DNA of 64,000 bases, from the NCBI RefSeq assembly GCF_019457595.1, contig NZ_CP080419.1, positions 3,038,001 to 3,102,000 of the forward strand, written 5' to 3'. Positions 35,788 to 45,816 of the stretch are shown piece by piece. The position numbers were made by a program, and so were the translations under genes. The DNA is from Shewanella psychrotolerans (lineage in GTDB: Bacteria; Pseudomonadota; Gammaproteobacteria; Enterobacterales; Shewanellaceae). The notes beneath the pieces were generated by a model. It was not told where the DNA came from. It saw only the letters and a program-made list of their open reading frames with translations, and searched no databases. Positions within the stretch are counted from its first letter, which is position 1, and each line of letters opens with the position of its first letter.

Positions 35788-37140
35788 ATGATCGTAAATA
35801 TCAGTCCCAGAGGCAGTATGGATCAGCTTTCACAATTGGAAGCAGATCGCCTAAAACAAAATGCCAGTAGTGAACTTTATCAACTGTTTCGCAGTTGTTC
35901 ATTAGCCGTTCTCGCATCCGGAGCCCAAACCGATAATGCCCACGATTTATTCGAACAATACCGCAATTTCAATATCAACGTATTGAGGCGCGAACGTGGG
36001 ATCAAAATTGAATTAGTTAATCCACCAGAAGCCGCCTTTGTTGATGGCAGCATCATTGCTGGAATCCAAGAACATCTATTTTCCGTCTTAAGAGACATCG
36101 TTTTTATTAGTGATCGCTACGATAATCTCAAGCATATCAACCTGACTAACTCCAATCACATCACCAATGTTGTGTTTGATATTCTGCGAAACGCACAGGT
36201 GCTCCCTCGTCAGGAGCCTAATGTGGTGGTCTGTTGGGGTGGCCATAGTATCAACCCTATCGAATATCAATATACCCGTGAAGTCGGTTATGAACTCGGC
36301 CTGCGTAGTTTAAATATTTGTACAGGTTGTGGACCCGGTGCTATGGAAGGGCCAATGAAAGGTGCCGCTATTGGTCACGCGAAGCAGCGTGTAAGAAATG
36401 CACGATATATCGGGTTAACCGAGCCCAGTATTATCGCAGCAGAGCCACCAAACCAAATTGTCAATGAACTCGTCATCCTGCCTGATATTGAAAAACGACT
36501 CGAAGCATTTGTTCGCTTAGGCCATGGAGTGATCATCTTTCCTGGTGGAGCGGGGACAGCTGAAGAGTTGCTTTATCTACTGGGTATTTTGCTCAATAAA
36601 GAAAACGCTTCTCGCCCCTTTCCATTAATATTAACGGGTCCCAAAGAGAGCGAGGACTATTTCCGTAAAATAGATCAGTTTATTGCCGCAACTCTTGGGG
36701 AAGAGGCACAGAATAAATACGAGATCATCATTGATGATCCTGTCCGCGTGGCAAGAGTTATGAGCCACGGCATGGATGAAATTAAAACGTACCGTAAAGA
36801 TACAGGTGATTCGTATCAGTATAACTGGTCACTCAAAATCGAGCCTGAATTTCAACTACCATTCATTCCCACTCATGAGATGATGAATAATTTAAATTTA
36901 TATTTTCAACCAAATAAAGCGGAGCTTGCAGCCAACCTAAGGCGAGCATTTTCTGGTATAGTCGCGGGCAATGTGAAAATGGACACCATTAAAGAGATCG
37001 AGCACCAAGGACCTTTTGAACTTAAAGGCGACCAGAACTTAATGAAATTAATGGATACACTATTGCAAGCGTTTGTGACCCAACAACGCATGAAATTACC
37101 AGGCAGCGAATATATCCCTTGCTATAAGATAGTGACTTAA
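35788..37140 (+). CDS. ppnN: Pyrimidine/purine nucleotide 5'-monophosphate nucleosidase PpnN
   Basis: The 450-residue protein aligns end to end with E. coli YgdH/PpnN, beginning [18 protein letters not shown]. The LOG-type nucleotide-binding motif [17 protein letters not shown] lies in the middle (cited as PGGAGTAEE). It hydrolyses nucleoside monophosphates to base plus ribose 5-phosphate; in E. coli it is stimulated by (p)ppGpp and affects stress tolerance. AAGGAG precedes the ATG. The xni gene follows after 22 bp, probably on the same transcript. Confidence 0.93.
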   Translation: MIVNISPRGSMDQLSQLEADRLKQNASSELYQLFRSCSLAVLASGAQTDNAHDLFEQYRNFNINVLRRERGIKIELVNPPEAAFVDGSIIAGIQEHLFSVLRDIVFISDRYDNLKHINLTNSNHITNVVFDILRNAQVLPRQEPNVVVCWGGHSINPIEYQYTREVGYELGLRSLNICTGCGPGAMEGPMKGAAIGHAKQRVRNARYIGLTEPSIIAAEPPNQIVNELVILPDIEKRLEAFVRLGHGVIIFPGGAGTAEELLYLLGILLNKENASRPFPLILTGPKESEDYFRKIDQFIAATLGEEAQNKYEIIIDDPVRVARVMSHGMDEIKTYRKDTGDSYQYNWSLKIEPEFQLPFIPTHEMMNNLNLYFQPNKAELAANLRRAFSGIVAGNVKMDTIKEIEHQGPFELKGDQNLMKLMDTLLQAFVTQQRMKLPGSEYIPCYKIVT

Positions 37141-37162
37141 CACTCGAGATCCCTAGACAGCT

Positions 37163-37930
37163 ATGAACACCTTTTTAATCATCGACGGACTTAACCTTGT
37201 AAGGCGAATACACGCCGCACAACCTAACGAAAATGATGTAAATGGATTGCCAGAAAGAGTGCGTAGTGCTTGTTCTAAGCTGTTAAAAACCCATGCTCCA
37301 ACCCACGTAGTTATTGTGTGGGATGGAGATGGGATCTCTTGGCGAAAACGCTTATACGATGATTATAAAAAAGGTCGAAAGCCAATGCCTCAAGCGCTGG
37401 CTAACGCACTTAACGATATAAAAAAATGCCTCAGTGAAATAGGCATAAATTCAATTAATGCCGAATCCGAAGCCGATGATGTTATTGCGACGCTAGCAGT
37501 AAAAGTTGCCCAATCTAATCAAGCCATTATCGTTTCAACCGACAAAGGCTTTACTCAGCTGTTAAACCCTAATATTTCTCGCTGGGACTACTTTAATCAA
37601 ACGGCATTAACCATCGAAGAGCGGGAACAAAAACTTGCGGTCGATCGAACTCAATTTATCGATTTCTTAGCACTTGCAGGAGACAGCGGCAACAAAATTT
37701 CTGGCGTACCAGGGATCGGGCCAAAATCCGCGGCTGAACTACTGAAAACATTTCGAACCTTAGCTAATATCTATAACTCCCTAGATAAAATTGGCGCTAA
37801 ACAGGCTAAGAAGCTTGAAGAAGGTAGGCCGCTTGCCCGACTAAGCTATAAATTAGTTCAACTACAAACTGATATTGCACTCAATACACATCTTGCTAAT
37901 TATCGAGTAAAGCAATCAACTCCAACGTAA
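37163..37930 (+). CDS. xni: Flap endonuclease Xni (exonuclease IX)
   Basis: The 255-residue protein belongs to the 5'-3' exonuclease family. It has the N-terminal IIDGLNLVRR, the metal-binding cluster NAESEADDVIATLA, STDKGFTQLL, and the helix-hairpin-helix SGVPGIGPKSAAELL. Xni proteins lack part of the metal set of PolI and act as flap endonucleases in DNA repair or replication. In Gammaproteobacteria the gene often neighbours ppnN, as here. Confidence 0.92.
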   Translation: MNTFLIIDGLNLVRRIHAAQPNENDVNGLPERVRSACSKLLKTHAPTHVVIVWDGDGISWRKRLYDDYKKGRKPMPQALANALNDIKKCLSEIGINSINAESEADDVIATLAVKVAQSNQAIIVSTDKGFTQLLNPNISRWDYFNQTALTIEEREQKLAVDRTQFIDFLALAGDSGNKISGVPGIGPKSAAELLKTFRTLANIYNSLDKIGAKQAKKLEEGRPLARLSYKLVQLQTDIALNTHLANYRVKQSTPT

Positions 37931-38072
37931 ACATTCGGTTACTTATTTCTTTTTTACGATAACCGCTATTAGGCTATCTTCCATTTTTCATCTGTTTTAT
38001 ATTGTAAAAATCATGTTGCCAAAGTGACATACACATACCGATGCCGTATAAACAGAAGGATTGTTTAGTACA

Positions 38073-38459
38073 ATGAAATCAAAAGCTCCTGTCATAATAG
38101 GCTCAGTTTTTGCCGCCTATCTCGCCTTTGTCGCCGTTGTTGTTTTGGTTTATGAGCCGACGCCCGATAGTATGGATTGGGAAGATAGGCAGGCTTATAA
38201 CAAGGCCAAGCTAACTGAAATCACACTCGGCACTCCTGTTGATGAAGTAAAAACACTCCTAGGCCGAGCTGACTTTTCTGAAGCAAAGACAATAAATAAT
38301 GACACGCTTCAAGTGCTATTCTATCGCACTCATCACATTAAATCCGATGGCGAAACGACTCGGGATGAATGTACGCCTTTGCTATTTAAAAACAATAAGC
38401 TCATCGCTTGGGGACAAGATACGTATCAACAATATTTAGCTAGCGCTATCGACGGTTAA
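38073..38459 (+). CDS. DUF3192 domain protein
   Basis: This is a roughly 128-residue protein with one N-terminal hydrophobic segment (VIIGSVFAAYLAFVAVVVLVY). A small periplasmic domain follows, in which ITLGTPVDEVKTLLGRADFSE resembles the BamE/SmpA-type fold entry. The two conserved cysteines of BamE are absent. The family is found in Shewanella, Vibrio and relatives; function is unknown. ATG 38073 is preferred over TTG 38061 because the AAGGA would abut the TTG. Confidence 0.75.
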   Translation: MKSKAPVIIGSVFAAYLAFVAVVVLVYEPTPDSMDWEDRQAYNKAKLTEITLGTPVDEVKTLLGRADFSEAKTINNDTLQVLFYRTHHIKSDGETTRDECTPLLFKNNKLIAWGQDTYQQYLASAIDG

Positions 38460-38556
38460 TAACGCAAATCAATAGCTATACCAATATTAAACAACATATT
38501 GGCCTCTAAGAAACCAACAAGTATCCTCGACGTCAGTGCATAAAAATGTCTGTGGC

Positions 38557-38584
38557 AGGGCTGAGCAAAATCAGCCCTGTTTAT
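38557..38584 (+). terminator. Hairpin after the DUF3192 gene
   Basis: AGGGCTGA/TCAGCCCT with loop GCAAAA is followed by GTTTAT. It overlaps the end of the convergent methyltransferase gene. Confidence 0.55.
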
Positions 38585-39051
38585 AACCATCTCCTCACTC
38601 TGCGACAGTACTCACCATACTCCTTAGGAAACTTCTGCTGCAAATAACGCTCTTCTGGCTTTATCGCTACTAGGTAAATAGCACTACAGGCAGGAACGAC
38701 ACTCACCATCAGCCATAATGACTCAAGCATACAACCAAGACCGAGAGGATAAAGGCAAAAAATTAAATAGATCGGATTTCGCGAATAACGATAATAGCCA
38801 TGGGAAATGATCACCGATGTCGGTTTCCATGGTTCAATAGCGGTTTGCTGACGTTTAAAGATAAACAAAATATGCAATAAAACGCCCCCCCCTAATGTCA
38901 TCAACACTGCAGCAATGAGTTTTAGCCAATCTGGACTAGGGAGAGAAATAGGATAGAAATGGCCTCCCCAATAGAACAGCGCCATAAAGCTTATAAAAAT
39001 CAGCGGCGGTGGAAATTTGACTCTAGCACCTTTACTATCTATTTCAGCCAT
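38581..39051 (-). CDS. Isoprenylcysteine carboxyl methyltransferase-like membrane protein
   Basis: The roughly 156-residue protein has four or five hydrophobic segments. The C-terminal ICMT/PEMT-like motif is GYYRYSRNPIYLIF followed by PEERYLQQKFPKEYGEYCRRVRRW. This family methylates lipids or isoprenoid compounds using SAM; bacterial substrates are mostly unknown. AAGGAG five bases before ATG 39051 fixes the start. A hairpin separates it from the S9 peptidase gene upstream. Confidence 0.82.
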   Translation of the reverse strand: MAEIDSKGARVKFPPPLIFISFMALFYWGGHFYPISLPSPDWLKLIAAVLMTLGGGVLLHILFIFKRQQTAIEPWKPTSVIISHGYYRYSRNPIYLIFCLYPLGLGCMLESLWLMVSVVPACSAIYLVAIKPEERYLQQKFPKEYGEYCRRVRRWL

Positions 39052-39070
39052 AACAACTCCTTCATAACAA

Positions 39071-39099
39071 AAAAGCCGAGCTAACTCCTGCCCGGCTTT
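39071..39099 (-). terminator. Terminator of the S9 peptidase gene
   Basis: On the minus strand AAGCCGGGC pairs imperfectly with GCTCGGCTT and T6 follows. It lies between the peptidase stop and the methyltransferase start. Confidence 0.7.
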
Positions 39100-39134
39100 C
39101 CTAAAAAAGACCACTTATACCAACCGATATAAGC

Positions 39135-41948
39135 TTACTCTGGCTTTTTATACTCAGTATAGACTTCGCCTTGAGTTAGCCATTGCGGAGCAGGCTTCCC
39201 CTTAAGATAATGATCGAAATACTGCATCATCCTCAAACTATAATCGACCTTATTAGGGTACTTTTTCAAATGATGAGGCTCATTTTCATACTGCAAAAAC
39301 ACCACATCCTTACCCGCTCGGCGCATCGCTAAATATAGCTCAATACCCTGCTCCCAAGGCACCGCATCATCTTTATCACCGAACATGATCATCATTGGCG
39401 TCTGAATACGTTCAACGTAAAAAATGGGCGAATTTTCTATGTATTTTTGCGGTGCCTTAAATAGGCTTTCGCCGATACGACTTTGGCCCGTTTCATATTG
39501 AAACTGCCTCGCAAGACCGGTGCCGTGACGAATACCACTATAAGCACTCGTCATATTCGATACGGGGGCTCCGGTAACCGCAGCCTTAAAAATATGAGTT
39601 TGAGTGACAGCGAACGCAGTTTGATAGCCTCCCCAAGAATGGCCTTGGATCCCCACAGCTTCTTTATCTGCAACCCCCATGTCGATTAGCTTTTGCACAC
39701 CAGATGTTAATGCTTGTACCGATGTCGCCCCTGGGTAACCGACCTCAAAGCGAATATCCGGTAAGAAAATCGCATAACCATTATCGGCATACCACGCAAA
39801 ATTCGGTCTATGGTTAAGCTTCATTTGTGGAAACGCATGCAAGCGATCACTCATAAATCGGTAAAAATAGACCAAGACAGGATAACGCTGACCTTCTTTA
39901 TAATTCGTCGGCTTAATCAATACACCATCAAGCGGCTGTCCATCGCCATTCGTCCAATGGACTAATTCTGAGTGCCCCCAATCGAGTGCTCTTCGCTGAC
40001 TATCTAAGTCTGTTTCACGAACTGCTTGTTGTGGTGCGTCAAATTTAGCACTGTAGAGATCAGGATAGAGATCATAACGCTCTTTCGAAAACAAGATTTC
40101 ACCACTCTCTTCTGCGCGCGCGACCACCTTAAGTTTATAGTCACCTTGCATTAATGGCTCAACACCGGACACACCAACTTTAGCTTGATAAAAACCATCG
40201 GCTTTAGTGCGTTCGTTATAGCCATGCAGCAACAAAGCTTGCTCTTTATCTAGTGTTACAGGGGCGTTTTCATCCTCAAATAACCCAGTCACTCTATACT
40301 GGATCTGATTTTCTCGGCCTTTCGCCGCGGTGATTCTAAAGGCGGCCAATGAATCAGTGTTGAATTGCCAAATATCATATTTATCGTAAGCTAAAAAGCC
40401 AGAACCATCTTTTAGCCAAGGACCAAAACCGTAACTAGGGGGTGTTGATGGATAATCATGATCTTCATCCCCAAAGGGCGTTTTAAAATCTTTCGTTAAC
40501 TTAATCCGAGTATCTTGCGCAATTTTATATAGGTAAATGTCACCTTGCTGATAATAGGCAGCAAAACGCTCATTTGGCGAAAGTATTGGTTTTTCACCGC
40601 TAGGCTGCTGAATTAAGAATGGCACTCTTCGACCAGTGTTTAAATCAATAATGTAATAGTCACGATAAAAACCAGCCCAGGTGATCATCTTTAAATAGGG
40701 AACATCACTGCTCGCTAACACATAGCGCTGTTGCTGTTGAATCTCAACATCAGGAACTTGCTGATCGGCCAATTGAACTATCTGTTTACTATCAATATGC
40801 AATACGGCTAAATAAGTGCGTTTTAGCTCCTTCTTATACTGCTTGATCTCATTTGGCTTAATACGAGGATCGTCCCCATGCCAAATATGCAGTTCTCGTT
40901 GTCCTGTAATAATTGAAGGATCAAATAGATCCGCCTCAGTATCAACTTTAGGTAATTCGAGCTGCTGACTCACTTGAGGCACTCGACCAAAGAACAAGCG
41001 CTTGCCATCGTCCGAAAATCTTAATTCAGTATAACGATTGAGCATCCAGCCATCAGATTGAGACGTGAGATGCAGTTTGCCATTATTAATATCAAGTAGT
41101 GCCAATTGATATTCTCGACCATACGGCGCCTCTTTTGCCGCGCCATAGGTATAAGAAATCATCGCATGATCACTAACGGCAACAGCGCCTATTTGCTGAT
41201 CCACATAGCCCTGTACAACCGATTGTTGATCATTTTTTAGGTCAACAAGGATTACGCGGTGTAGATTGGTAGCAATATCATTTTGCGCAAGCACGACATA
41301 CTCGCCCGACTGACCAAAGTGATACGCAGTCACATTTTCAATCGTTTGGCTTTCACCGCTGGCTAAACTAACCAGTTCAATTCTGCGTCCTTTATCGTAC
41401 TCATCAACTTTGAGAGTCTTCTCTTCTGTACTGCTCAAAGACTTATTATCTGCGGTTTGCTCTTCTGATTTTGGTTCTGGTTCTGACTTAGCTTCAGCTT
41501 CTTCATACCAAATAGCCAAATGAGTACCCGCATCATTAAAGGCAAACTCTTTTACTCTTTGATAACTACGCTGTTGACCACTTTGGGTATCGAGTAAGAC
41601 GAGGCCCGATTTCAACTTCTTACGCTGTTTTTCTGTGGCCTTTTCCCGCTCGAGTAAACCAGGCTCGGTAACAAATGCCGCAAAGCGACCAGTACGGTTC
41701 ATTTTGGGTTTTGAACCACCTTGAACCTCAAATGACTTAGCTAAATCGAGCCTTTTGACCATACCATAGCTATCACCACGATCTGGAGCCACTTCCACAG
41801 CAAACGCGTTACCTTGTGCAGAAATAACAGGTTTATTAAGAGACTCAAATTTCATAATGGATTCAGGGGTGACATCCGCGGCAAAAAGTGAGGGGGATAA
41901 GAGGCTGGCACAAAACAGTGCTAGGCTTGCAATTGGTAATGACTTCAA
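39135..41948 (-). CDS. S9 family prolyl oligopeptidase-like serine peptidase
   Basis: The 937-residue protein has a signal peptide (MKSLPIASLALFCASLLSPSLFA), an N-terminal beta-propeller region with a charged insert rich in Glu and Lys at about 165-195, and a C-terminal alpha/beta hydrolase domain. The catalytic residues are the Ser in GIQGHSWGGYQTAF, the Asp in MFGDKDDAVPW and the His in ENEPHHLKKYP. It would hydrolyse peptides in the periplasm or outside the cell. Substrate preference cannot be read from sequence. Confidence 0.88.
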   Translation of the reverse strand: MKSLPIASLALFCASLLSPSLFAADVTPESIMKFESLNKPVISAQGNAFAVEVAPDRGDSYGMVKRLDLAKSFEVQGGSKPKMNRTGRFAAFVTEPGLLEREKATEKQRKKLKSGLVLLDTQSGQQRSYQRVKEFAFNDAGTHLAIWYEEAEAKSEPEPKSEEQTADNKSLSSTEEKTLKVDEYDKGRRIELVSLASGESQTIENVTAYHFGQSGEYVVLAQNDIATNLHRVILVDLKNDQQSVVQGYVDQQIGAVAVSDHAMISYTYGAAKEAPYGREYQLALLDINNGKLHLTSQSDGWMLNRYTELRFSDDGKRLFFGRVPQVSQQLELPKVDTEADLFDPSIITGQRELHIWHGDDPRIKPNEIKQYKKELKRTYLAVLHIDSKQIVQLADQQVPDVEIQQQQRYVLASSDVPYLKMITWAGFYRDYYIIDLNTGRRVPFLIQQPSGEKPILSPNERFAAYYQQGDIYLYKIAQDTRIKLTKDFKTPFGDEDHDYPSTPPSYGFGPWLKDGSGFLAYDKYDIWQFNTDSLAAFRITAAKGRENQIQYRVTGLFEDENAPVTLDKEQALLLHGYNERTKADGFYQAKVGVSGVEPLMQGDYKLKVVARAEESGEILFSKERYDLYPDLYSAKFDAPQQAVRETDLDSQRRALDWGHSELVHWTNGDGQPLDGVLIKPTNYKEGQRYPVLVYFYRFMSDRLHAFPQMKLNHRPNFAWYADNGYAIFLPDIRFEVGYPGATSVQALTSGVQKLIDMGVADKEAVGIQGHSWGGYQTAFAVTQTHIFKAAVTGAPVSNMTSAYSGIRHGTGLARQFQYETGQSRIGESLFKAPQKYIENSPIFYVERIQTPMMIMFGDKDDAVPWEQGIELYLAMRRAGKDVVFLQYENEPHHLKKYPNKVDYSLRMMQYFDHYLKGKPAPQWLTQGEVYTEYKKPE

Positions 41949-42436
41949 GGTATTCCTCGTTTTAATTATTTTATTAACGGATTTTTCTCGATGTAATAGG
42001 GACTGTCGATCGTTCTAGCTTGGTTTTTGTTCTTACTCAATGATGTAAAAGACTCTAACGACCCTTTATAAGACTTAGCGTGTTAGCTATGTTTTACAAT
42101 ATCACCAACCGAGATGGAGAATAACTGCACACCTAAACCTTCGCCTTGCTACACGAGGTAGTCAATAAATTCGAGCAGCAACAATCGCGAAAGATCAATC
42201 GCTCATAGACTAAAGTAGACTTTTTTAACACTTAAGATTCAATCATCCTCATTAGCCTTTATTAATGCAAGTTAGCCTACACAAAAAAACGTGAGATTGC
42301 TCACTATTTCCTGTAAAACTTGCGTAAAAGTAGTTAAAATAGAGTCGATAAGATTCTACAAAATTCATAGTCATTAACCGTGTCGCTCGACATGGCCAGA
42401 CAATAGCAGTAACGACCAACCGTGGAAGGACTCTCC
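41949..42436. other. 488-bp divergent region between the S9 peptidase and isocitrate dehydrogenase genes
   Basis: The region is AT-rich with no recognised gene. It must hold both promoters; GTGTCGCTCGACATGG near 42379-42394 is an imperfect dyad close to the dehydrogenase start. No clear operator was identified. Confidence 0.4.
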
Positions 42437-43444
42437 ATGTCAAAAAGAACAATTACCGTGATCCCTGGTGATGGGATTGGACCTAGTATTATCGACTCAG
42501 CCATCAAAATCCTCGACAAAGCAGGATGTGATTTTGAATATGAGTTTGCCGATGCTGGTTTAGCAGCGTTAGAGAAGCAAGGCGAACTGCTTCCTCAACG
42601 TACGCTTGATCTCATTGAAAAAAACAGCATTACGCTCAAAGGTCCACTCACAACACCCGTTGGAGAAGGTTTTACCTCAATCAACGTCACATTGCGTAAA
42701 AAGTTCAGCTTATATGCCAACGTCCGTCCAGTGCTTTCTTTTAAAGGAACTCAAGCTCGCTACGATAATATCGATATTATTACGGTACGCGAAAACACTG
42801 AGGGAATGTATTCAGGTTTAGGTCAAACCATCTCAGAAGATGGTGCTACCGCTGAAGCAACGAGTATCATTACCCGTCAAGGTGCAGAACAAATCACAAC
42901 GTTTGCTTATGAATTAGCACGCAAAGAGGGCCGTAAGAAGGTCACTATCGTTCATAAAGCTAACATCATGAAATCAACTTCGGGTCTATTCCTTAAAGTT
43001 GCTCGTGAAGTCAGTCTACGTTATCCAGACATCACTACCGAAGAGATGATTGTGGATGCAACGTGCATGAAACTGGTAATGAATCCAGAAAACTTCGACG
43101 TGATAGTTACCACTAACCTATTTGGTGACATCCTATCTGACCTTTGTGCGGGTCTTGTCGGTGGACTGGGGATGGCTCCTGGCGCCAACATTGGTAAAAA
43201 TGCCGCAATTTTTGAAGCGGTACACGGCAGTGCACCTGATATCGCAGGCAAAAACCTCGCGAACCCAACTTCAGTGATCTTGGCATCAATTCAAATGCTT
43301 GAATATTTAGGCATGTCAGATAAAGCGGAAGCGATTCGTAAAGCTGTGTCAGCGGTAATTGAAGAAGGAGATCGCACGACCCGTGATCTTGGCGGTACCC
43401 ACGGTACAACTGACTTCACTCAAGCTGTGATTGAGCGTCTTTAG
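42437..43444 (+). CDS. Isocitrate dehydrogenase, NAD-dependent type
   Basis: The 335-residue protein belongs to the isocitrate/isopropylmalate dehydrogenase family. It has the start ITVIPGDGIGPSIIDSA, substrate-binding SINVTLRKKF and RENTEGMYSG, metal-binding NLFGDILSDLCAG, and the nucleotide loop EAVHGSAPDIAGKNLANP. Asp-Ile in APDIAG, where NADP enzymes have Lys-Tyr, indicates NAD as cofactor. It oxidises isocitrate to 2-oxoglutarate. ATG 42437 follows GGAAGGA at 7 bases; the GTG at 42422 is an unlikely start. Confidence 0.9.
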   Translation: MSKRTITVIPGDGIGPSIIDSAIKILDKAGCDFEYEFADAGLAALEKQGELLPQRTLDLIEKNSITLKGPLTTPVGEGFTSINVTLRKKFSLYANVRPVLSFKGTQARYDNIDIITVRENTEGMYSGLGQTISEDGATAEATSIITRQGAEQITTFAYELARKEGRKKVTIVHKANIMKSTSGLFLKVAREVSLRYPDITTEEMIVDATCMKLVMNPENFDVIVTTNLFGDILSDLCAGLVGGLGMAPGANIGKNAAIFEAVHGSAPDIAGKNLANPTSVILASIQMLEYLGMSDKAEAIRKAVSAVIEEGDRTTRDLGGTHGTTDFTQAVIERL

Positions 43445-43465
43445 TCCACTCATTAAAATGAGATT

Positions 43466-43502
43466 AAAAAGCCCCGAATAGTGACTATTCGGGGCTTTTT
43501 TA
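43466..43502. terminator. Bidirectional terminator between isocitrate dehydrogenase and rlmM
   Basis: Perfect GCCCCGAATAG/CTATTCGGGGC around a 3-base loop is flanked by A5 and T7, serving both convergent genes. Confidence 0.92.
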
Positions 43503-43517
43503 ACATGCTACGGTCGC

Positions 43518-44600
43518 CTAAAAACCAACACTTGGACGCAACCATAAATGCACGGTGACTTCATCACGATCATGATATAGATGCTTACAAGAGAGCTGAA
43601 ACTCTTCTATACCATTCTCTTTTAAGATACTTCTCATCGTATCCAAAATCGTCGACACTTCTTTGTAACGACTCTTCATCGGCAACTTAAGATTGAAAAT
43701 GGCCTCTTTAAACCAGCCATTAATCGCCCAAGCTTCGATAAGCTCGGCAACGCGAGAAGGCTTTTCAACCATGTCGCACACTAACCAATAAATGTTCTTA
43801 CGCGGTGGCTCAAAACGAAATCCATCGGCCTGGTAATGTTTTACCTGCCCGGTATCCATTAAACCTTGATCCATCGGCCCGTTATCTACTGCCGCAACAA
43901 ACATACCGCGACGAACTAATTGATAAGTCCAACCGCCAGGACACGCACCTAAATCAACAGAGTTCATCCCGCTGCGTAAACGCTGCTCCTGATCTTCTTT
44001 AGGAATAAAGTGGATAAAGGCTTCATCCAACTTTAATGTGGAGCGACTCGGCGCATCAGCAGCCATCTTTAACCTGGGGATCCCCATAAAGTAGGGTGAG
44101 CTGTTATTACTCAGGGAGTATCCGACATAGGCGGTGCCTGAGCCGACAAAGCAAACATGGATAATGGGACGCTTAGGGTTCTCTTTTTCTAATAAGCTAC
44201 CGCTGCGCTTTAACGCTTGACGCAAAGGTACAGTAAACTTACGACAAAAATTAGACAGCTCTTTCGCTTCATTGGTATCTGGGGTCTCGACTCTAAGCTC
44301 ACCCGCTTTACTGACCTTAGCCAACGCCTCAACAATTGGAGTAACGCGATCGCCTTCAGGTAATGCTTTAAGTAATTCATTGGCAGCAAACATCTGGCGG
44401 GTAAAAATGAGTGAATCGAGATCGAGCGATTTAGCTAATATATCGGCGTCACCCGCTTGAAAACACTGGAAAATAACATAGGCATCATTCTTGTTGGTTT
44501 TAACAAAGCCACCAATATCCAATTCAGCCGCACGCTGTTGTATCTCAGCGGCACACTCTTTTTCGTAGCCGGCACGGCAATATAAAAATAGGTTAATCAT
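43518..44600 (-). CDS. rlmM: 23S rRNA C2498 2'-O-methyltransferase RlmM
   Basis: The roughly 360-residue protein has an N-terminal THUMP-like region ([20 protein letters not shown]). The RlmM signature follows: [19 protein letters not shown] for SAM binding and [10 protein letters not shown], with the catalytic lysine pattern of 2'-O-methyltransferases ([10 protein letters not shown]). E. coli RlmM methylates C2498 of 23S rRNA. AGGAAG before ATG 44600 sets the start. The order rlmM, DUF423, gcvA matches the E. coli rlmM-ygdD-gcvA locus, here with one hydrolase gene added. Confidence 0.94.
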   Translation of the reverse strand: MINLFLYCRAGYEKECAAEIQQRAAELDIGGFVKTNKNDAYVIFQCFQAGDADILAKSLDLDSLIFTRQMFAANELLKALPEGDRVTPIVEALAKVSKAGELRVETPDTNEAKELSNFCRKFTVPLRQALKRSGSLLEKENPKRPIIHVCFVGSGTAYVGYSLSNNSSPYFMGIPRLKMAADAPSRSTLKLDEAFIHFIPKEDQEQRLRSGMNSVDLGACPGGWTYQLVRRGMFVAAVDNGPMDQGLMDTGQVKHYQADGFRFEPPRKNIYWLVCDMVEKPSRVAELIEAWAINGWFKEAIFNLKLPMKSRYKEVSTILDTMRSILKENGIEEFQLSCKHLYHDRDEVTVHLWLRPSVGF

Positions 44601-44699
44601 CAGAACTTCCTGAATAAAAAATGGCGACCAAAGCAATTGGCCGCCATTCTACACTTTCTCTAAAATGAATACGATTATCTTAATTCAATCCAAGATAGC

Positions 44700-45089
44700 T
44701 TAATCATCGAGTTCAACCACCCGATTGCGCCAAACGGCAACCGCAATGAGTAACCAACCAAGCAAGAAACATACACCGCCCATCGGTGTGATAGGTCCAG
44801 TCCATTTGACCCCTAATAATGCATAGAGGTAGAGAGAACCAGAAAACAGCACTATCCCAAGTAAAAATAGATAACCCGCCCAATCGATTAGACGAGACGT
44901 TAACCAATGTCCACTAAAAGCCACCGCGATCAATGCGAAGGTGTGGTAAAACTGGTACTCAACGCCAAGATTAAAAATGGCAATCATCTCACCTGTGGTA
45001 ACACTCTTGAGCCCATGAGCAGCAAACGCGCCAAGTGCAACAGCCATAAAGCCACTTAATGCGGCCATTAAAAAAAATCCCTTACGCAT
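44700..45089 (-). CDS. DUF423 family membrane protein (YgdD-like)
   Basis: The 129-residue protein has four transmembrane helices with ALGAFAAHGLK at the first loop and TPMGGVCFLLGWLLIA near the end, the pattern of DUF423/YgdD. Function is unknown. Its ATG overlaps the stop codon of the upstream hydrolase by 8 bases, so the two genes are translationally coupled. rlmM lies 100 bp downstream. Confidence 0.9.
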   Translation of the reverse strand: MRKGFFLMAALSGFMAVALGAFAAHGLKSVTTGEMIAIFNLGVEYQFYHTFALIAVAFSGHWLTSRLIDWAGYLFLLGIVLFSGSLYLYALLGVKWTGPITPMGGVCFLLGWLLIAVAVWRNRVVELDD

Positions 45090-45783
45090 TTAACCCCCTA
45101 ATAAAACTAACACTGTGAGATATAGCCTGCTCAAGATTAGCCGCTTGCGTGGTGCCTGACGACTTCCTTGGTACAAAACTATGATCACCGTCGGTTAACC
45201 AGGCTAATTGAGCAGAATATGGTGCGAGCCAAGTTTCCACTTCGCCTTTTGCACCAAATTTATCTCTCTCTCCCTGAATCACTAACAGAGGAGCCTTACT
45301 GTTTGCGATAGGCTCGAATCTCGGCTCACCGCCTTTTGGTGGGACAAATGGATATCCTAAACATATCACCCCATCGACAAGCGCCTCGCTAGCAACCATA
45401 GCGGCCATACGCCCCCCCATAGATTTCCCCATTAGGATGAGCCTTACAGGCTTAAAGTGCTGGCGAACAGCTTCTATATGCAAAATAAAATCCATCAACA
45501 GCTTAGGAGCCCTGTCTGGTGGCCTACGTTTACCATCGATGGCATTATTTCGCATATAGGGAAAATTAAAGCGCACAACGTTCATCCCTTTACCTGCGAG
45601 CCCACTAGCCATCTCCGTCATGAAAGCATGGTTCATATTGGCTCCAGCGCCATGAGCCAAAAGAATCAAGGTGTCTGACAAGTCCGATTGAGACTCACAA
45701 ATAGGTCCTTCGACTATGCATTCACTTTGGGGCAGTTCGTTTGCCAGCATCGATGATGAAATAGTAAATAGCGCGTCCATCAT
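45082..45783 (-). CDS. Alpha/beta-fold hydrolase (TEX30/COG3571-like)
   Basis: The 233-residue protein has the nucleophile elbow GKSMGG, an oxyanion segment LAHGAGANMNH, the catalytic Asp in VIQGERDKFG and His in LTDGDHSF. It resembles the KAT/TEX30 group of predicted hydrolases of unknown substrate. Two adjacent ATGs (45783 and 45780) follow GGAGCAGG. It overlaps the DUF423 gene and is 33 bp downstream of gcvA, forming a likely gcvA-hydrolase-DUF423 operon. Confidence 0.82.
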   Translation of the reverse strand: MMDALFTISSSMLANELPQSECIVEGPICESQSDLSDTLILLAHGAGANMNHAFMTEMASGLAGKGMNVVRFNFPYMRNNAIDGKRRPPDRAPKLLMDFILHIEAVRQHFKPVRLILMGKSMGGRMAAMVASEALVDGVICLGYPFVPPKGGEPRFEPIANSKAPLLVIQGERDKFGAKGEVETWLAPYSAQLAWLTDGDHSFVPRKSSGTTQAANLEQAISHSVSFIRGLNA

Positions 45784-45816
45784 CCTGCTCCGAGCATGGT
45801 GACCAACTCTCCTCGA

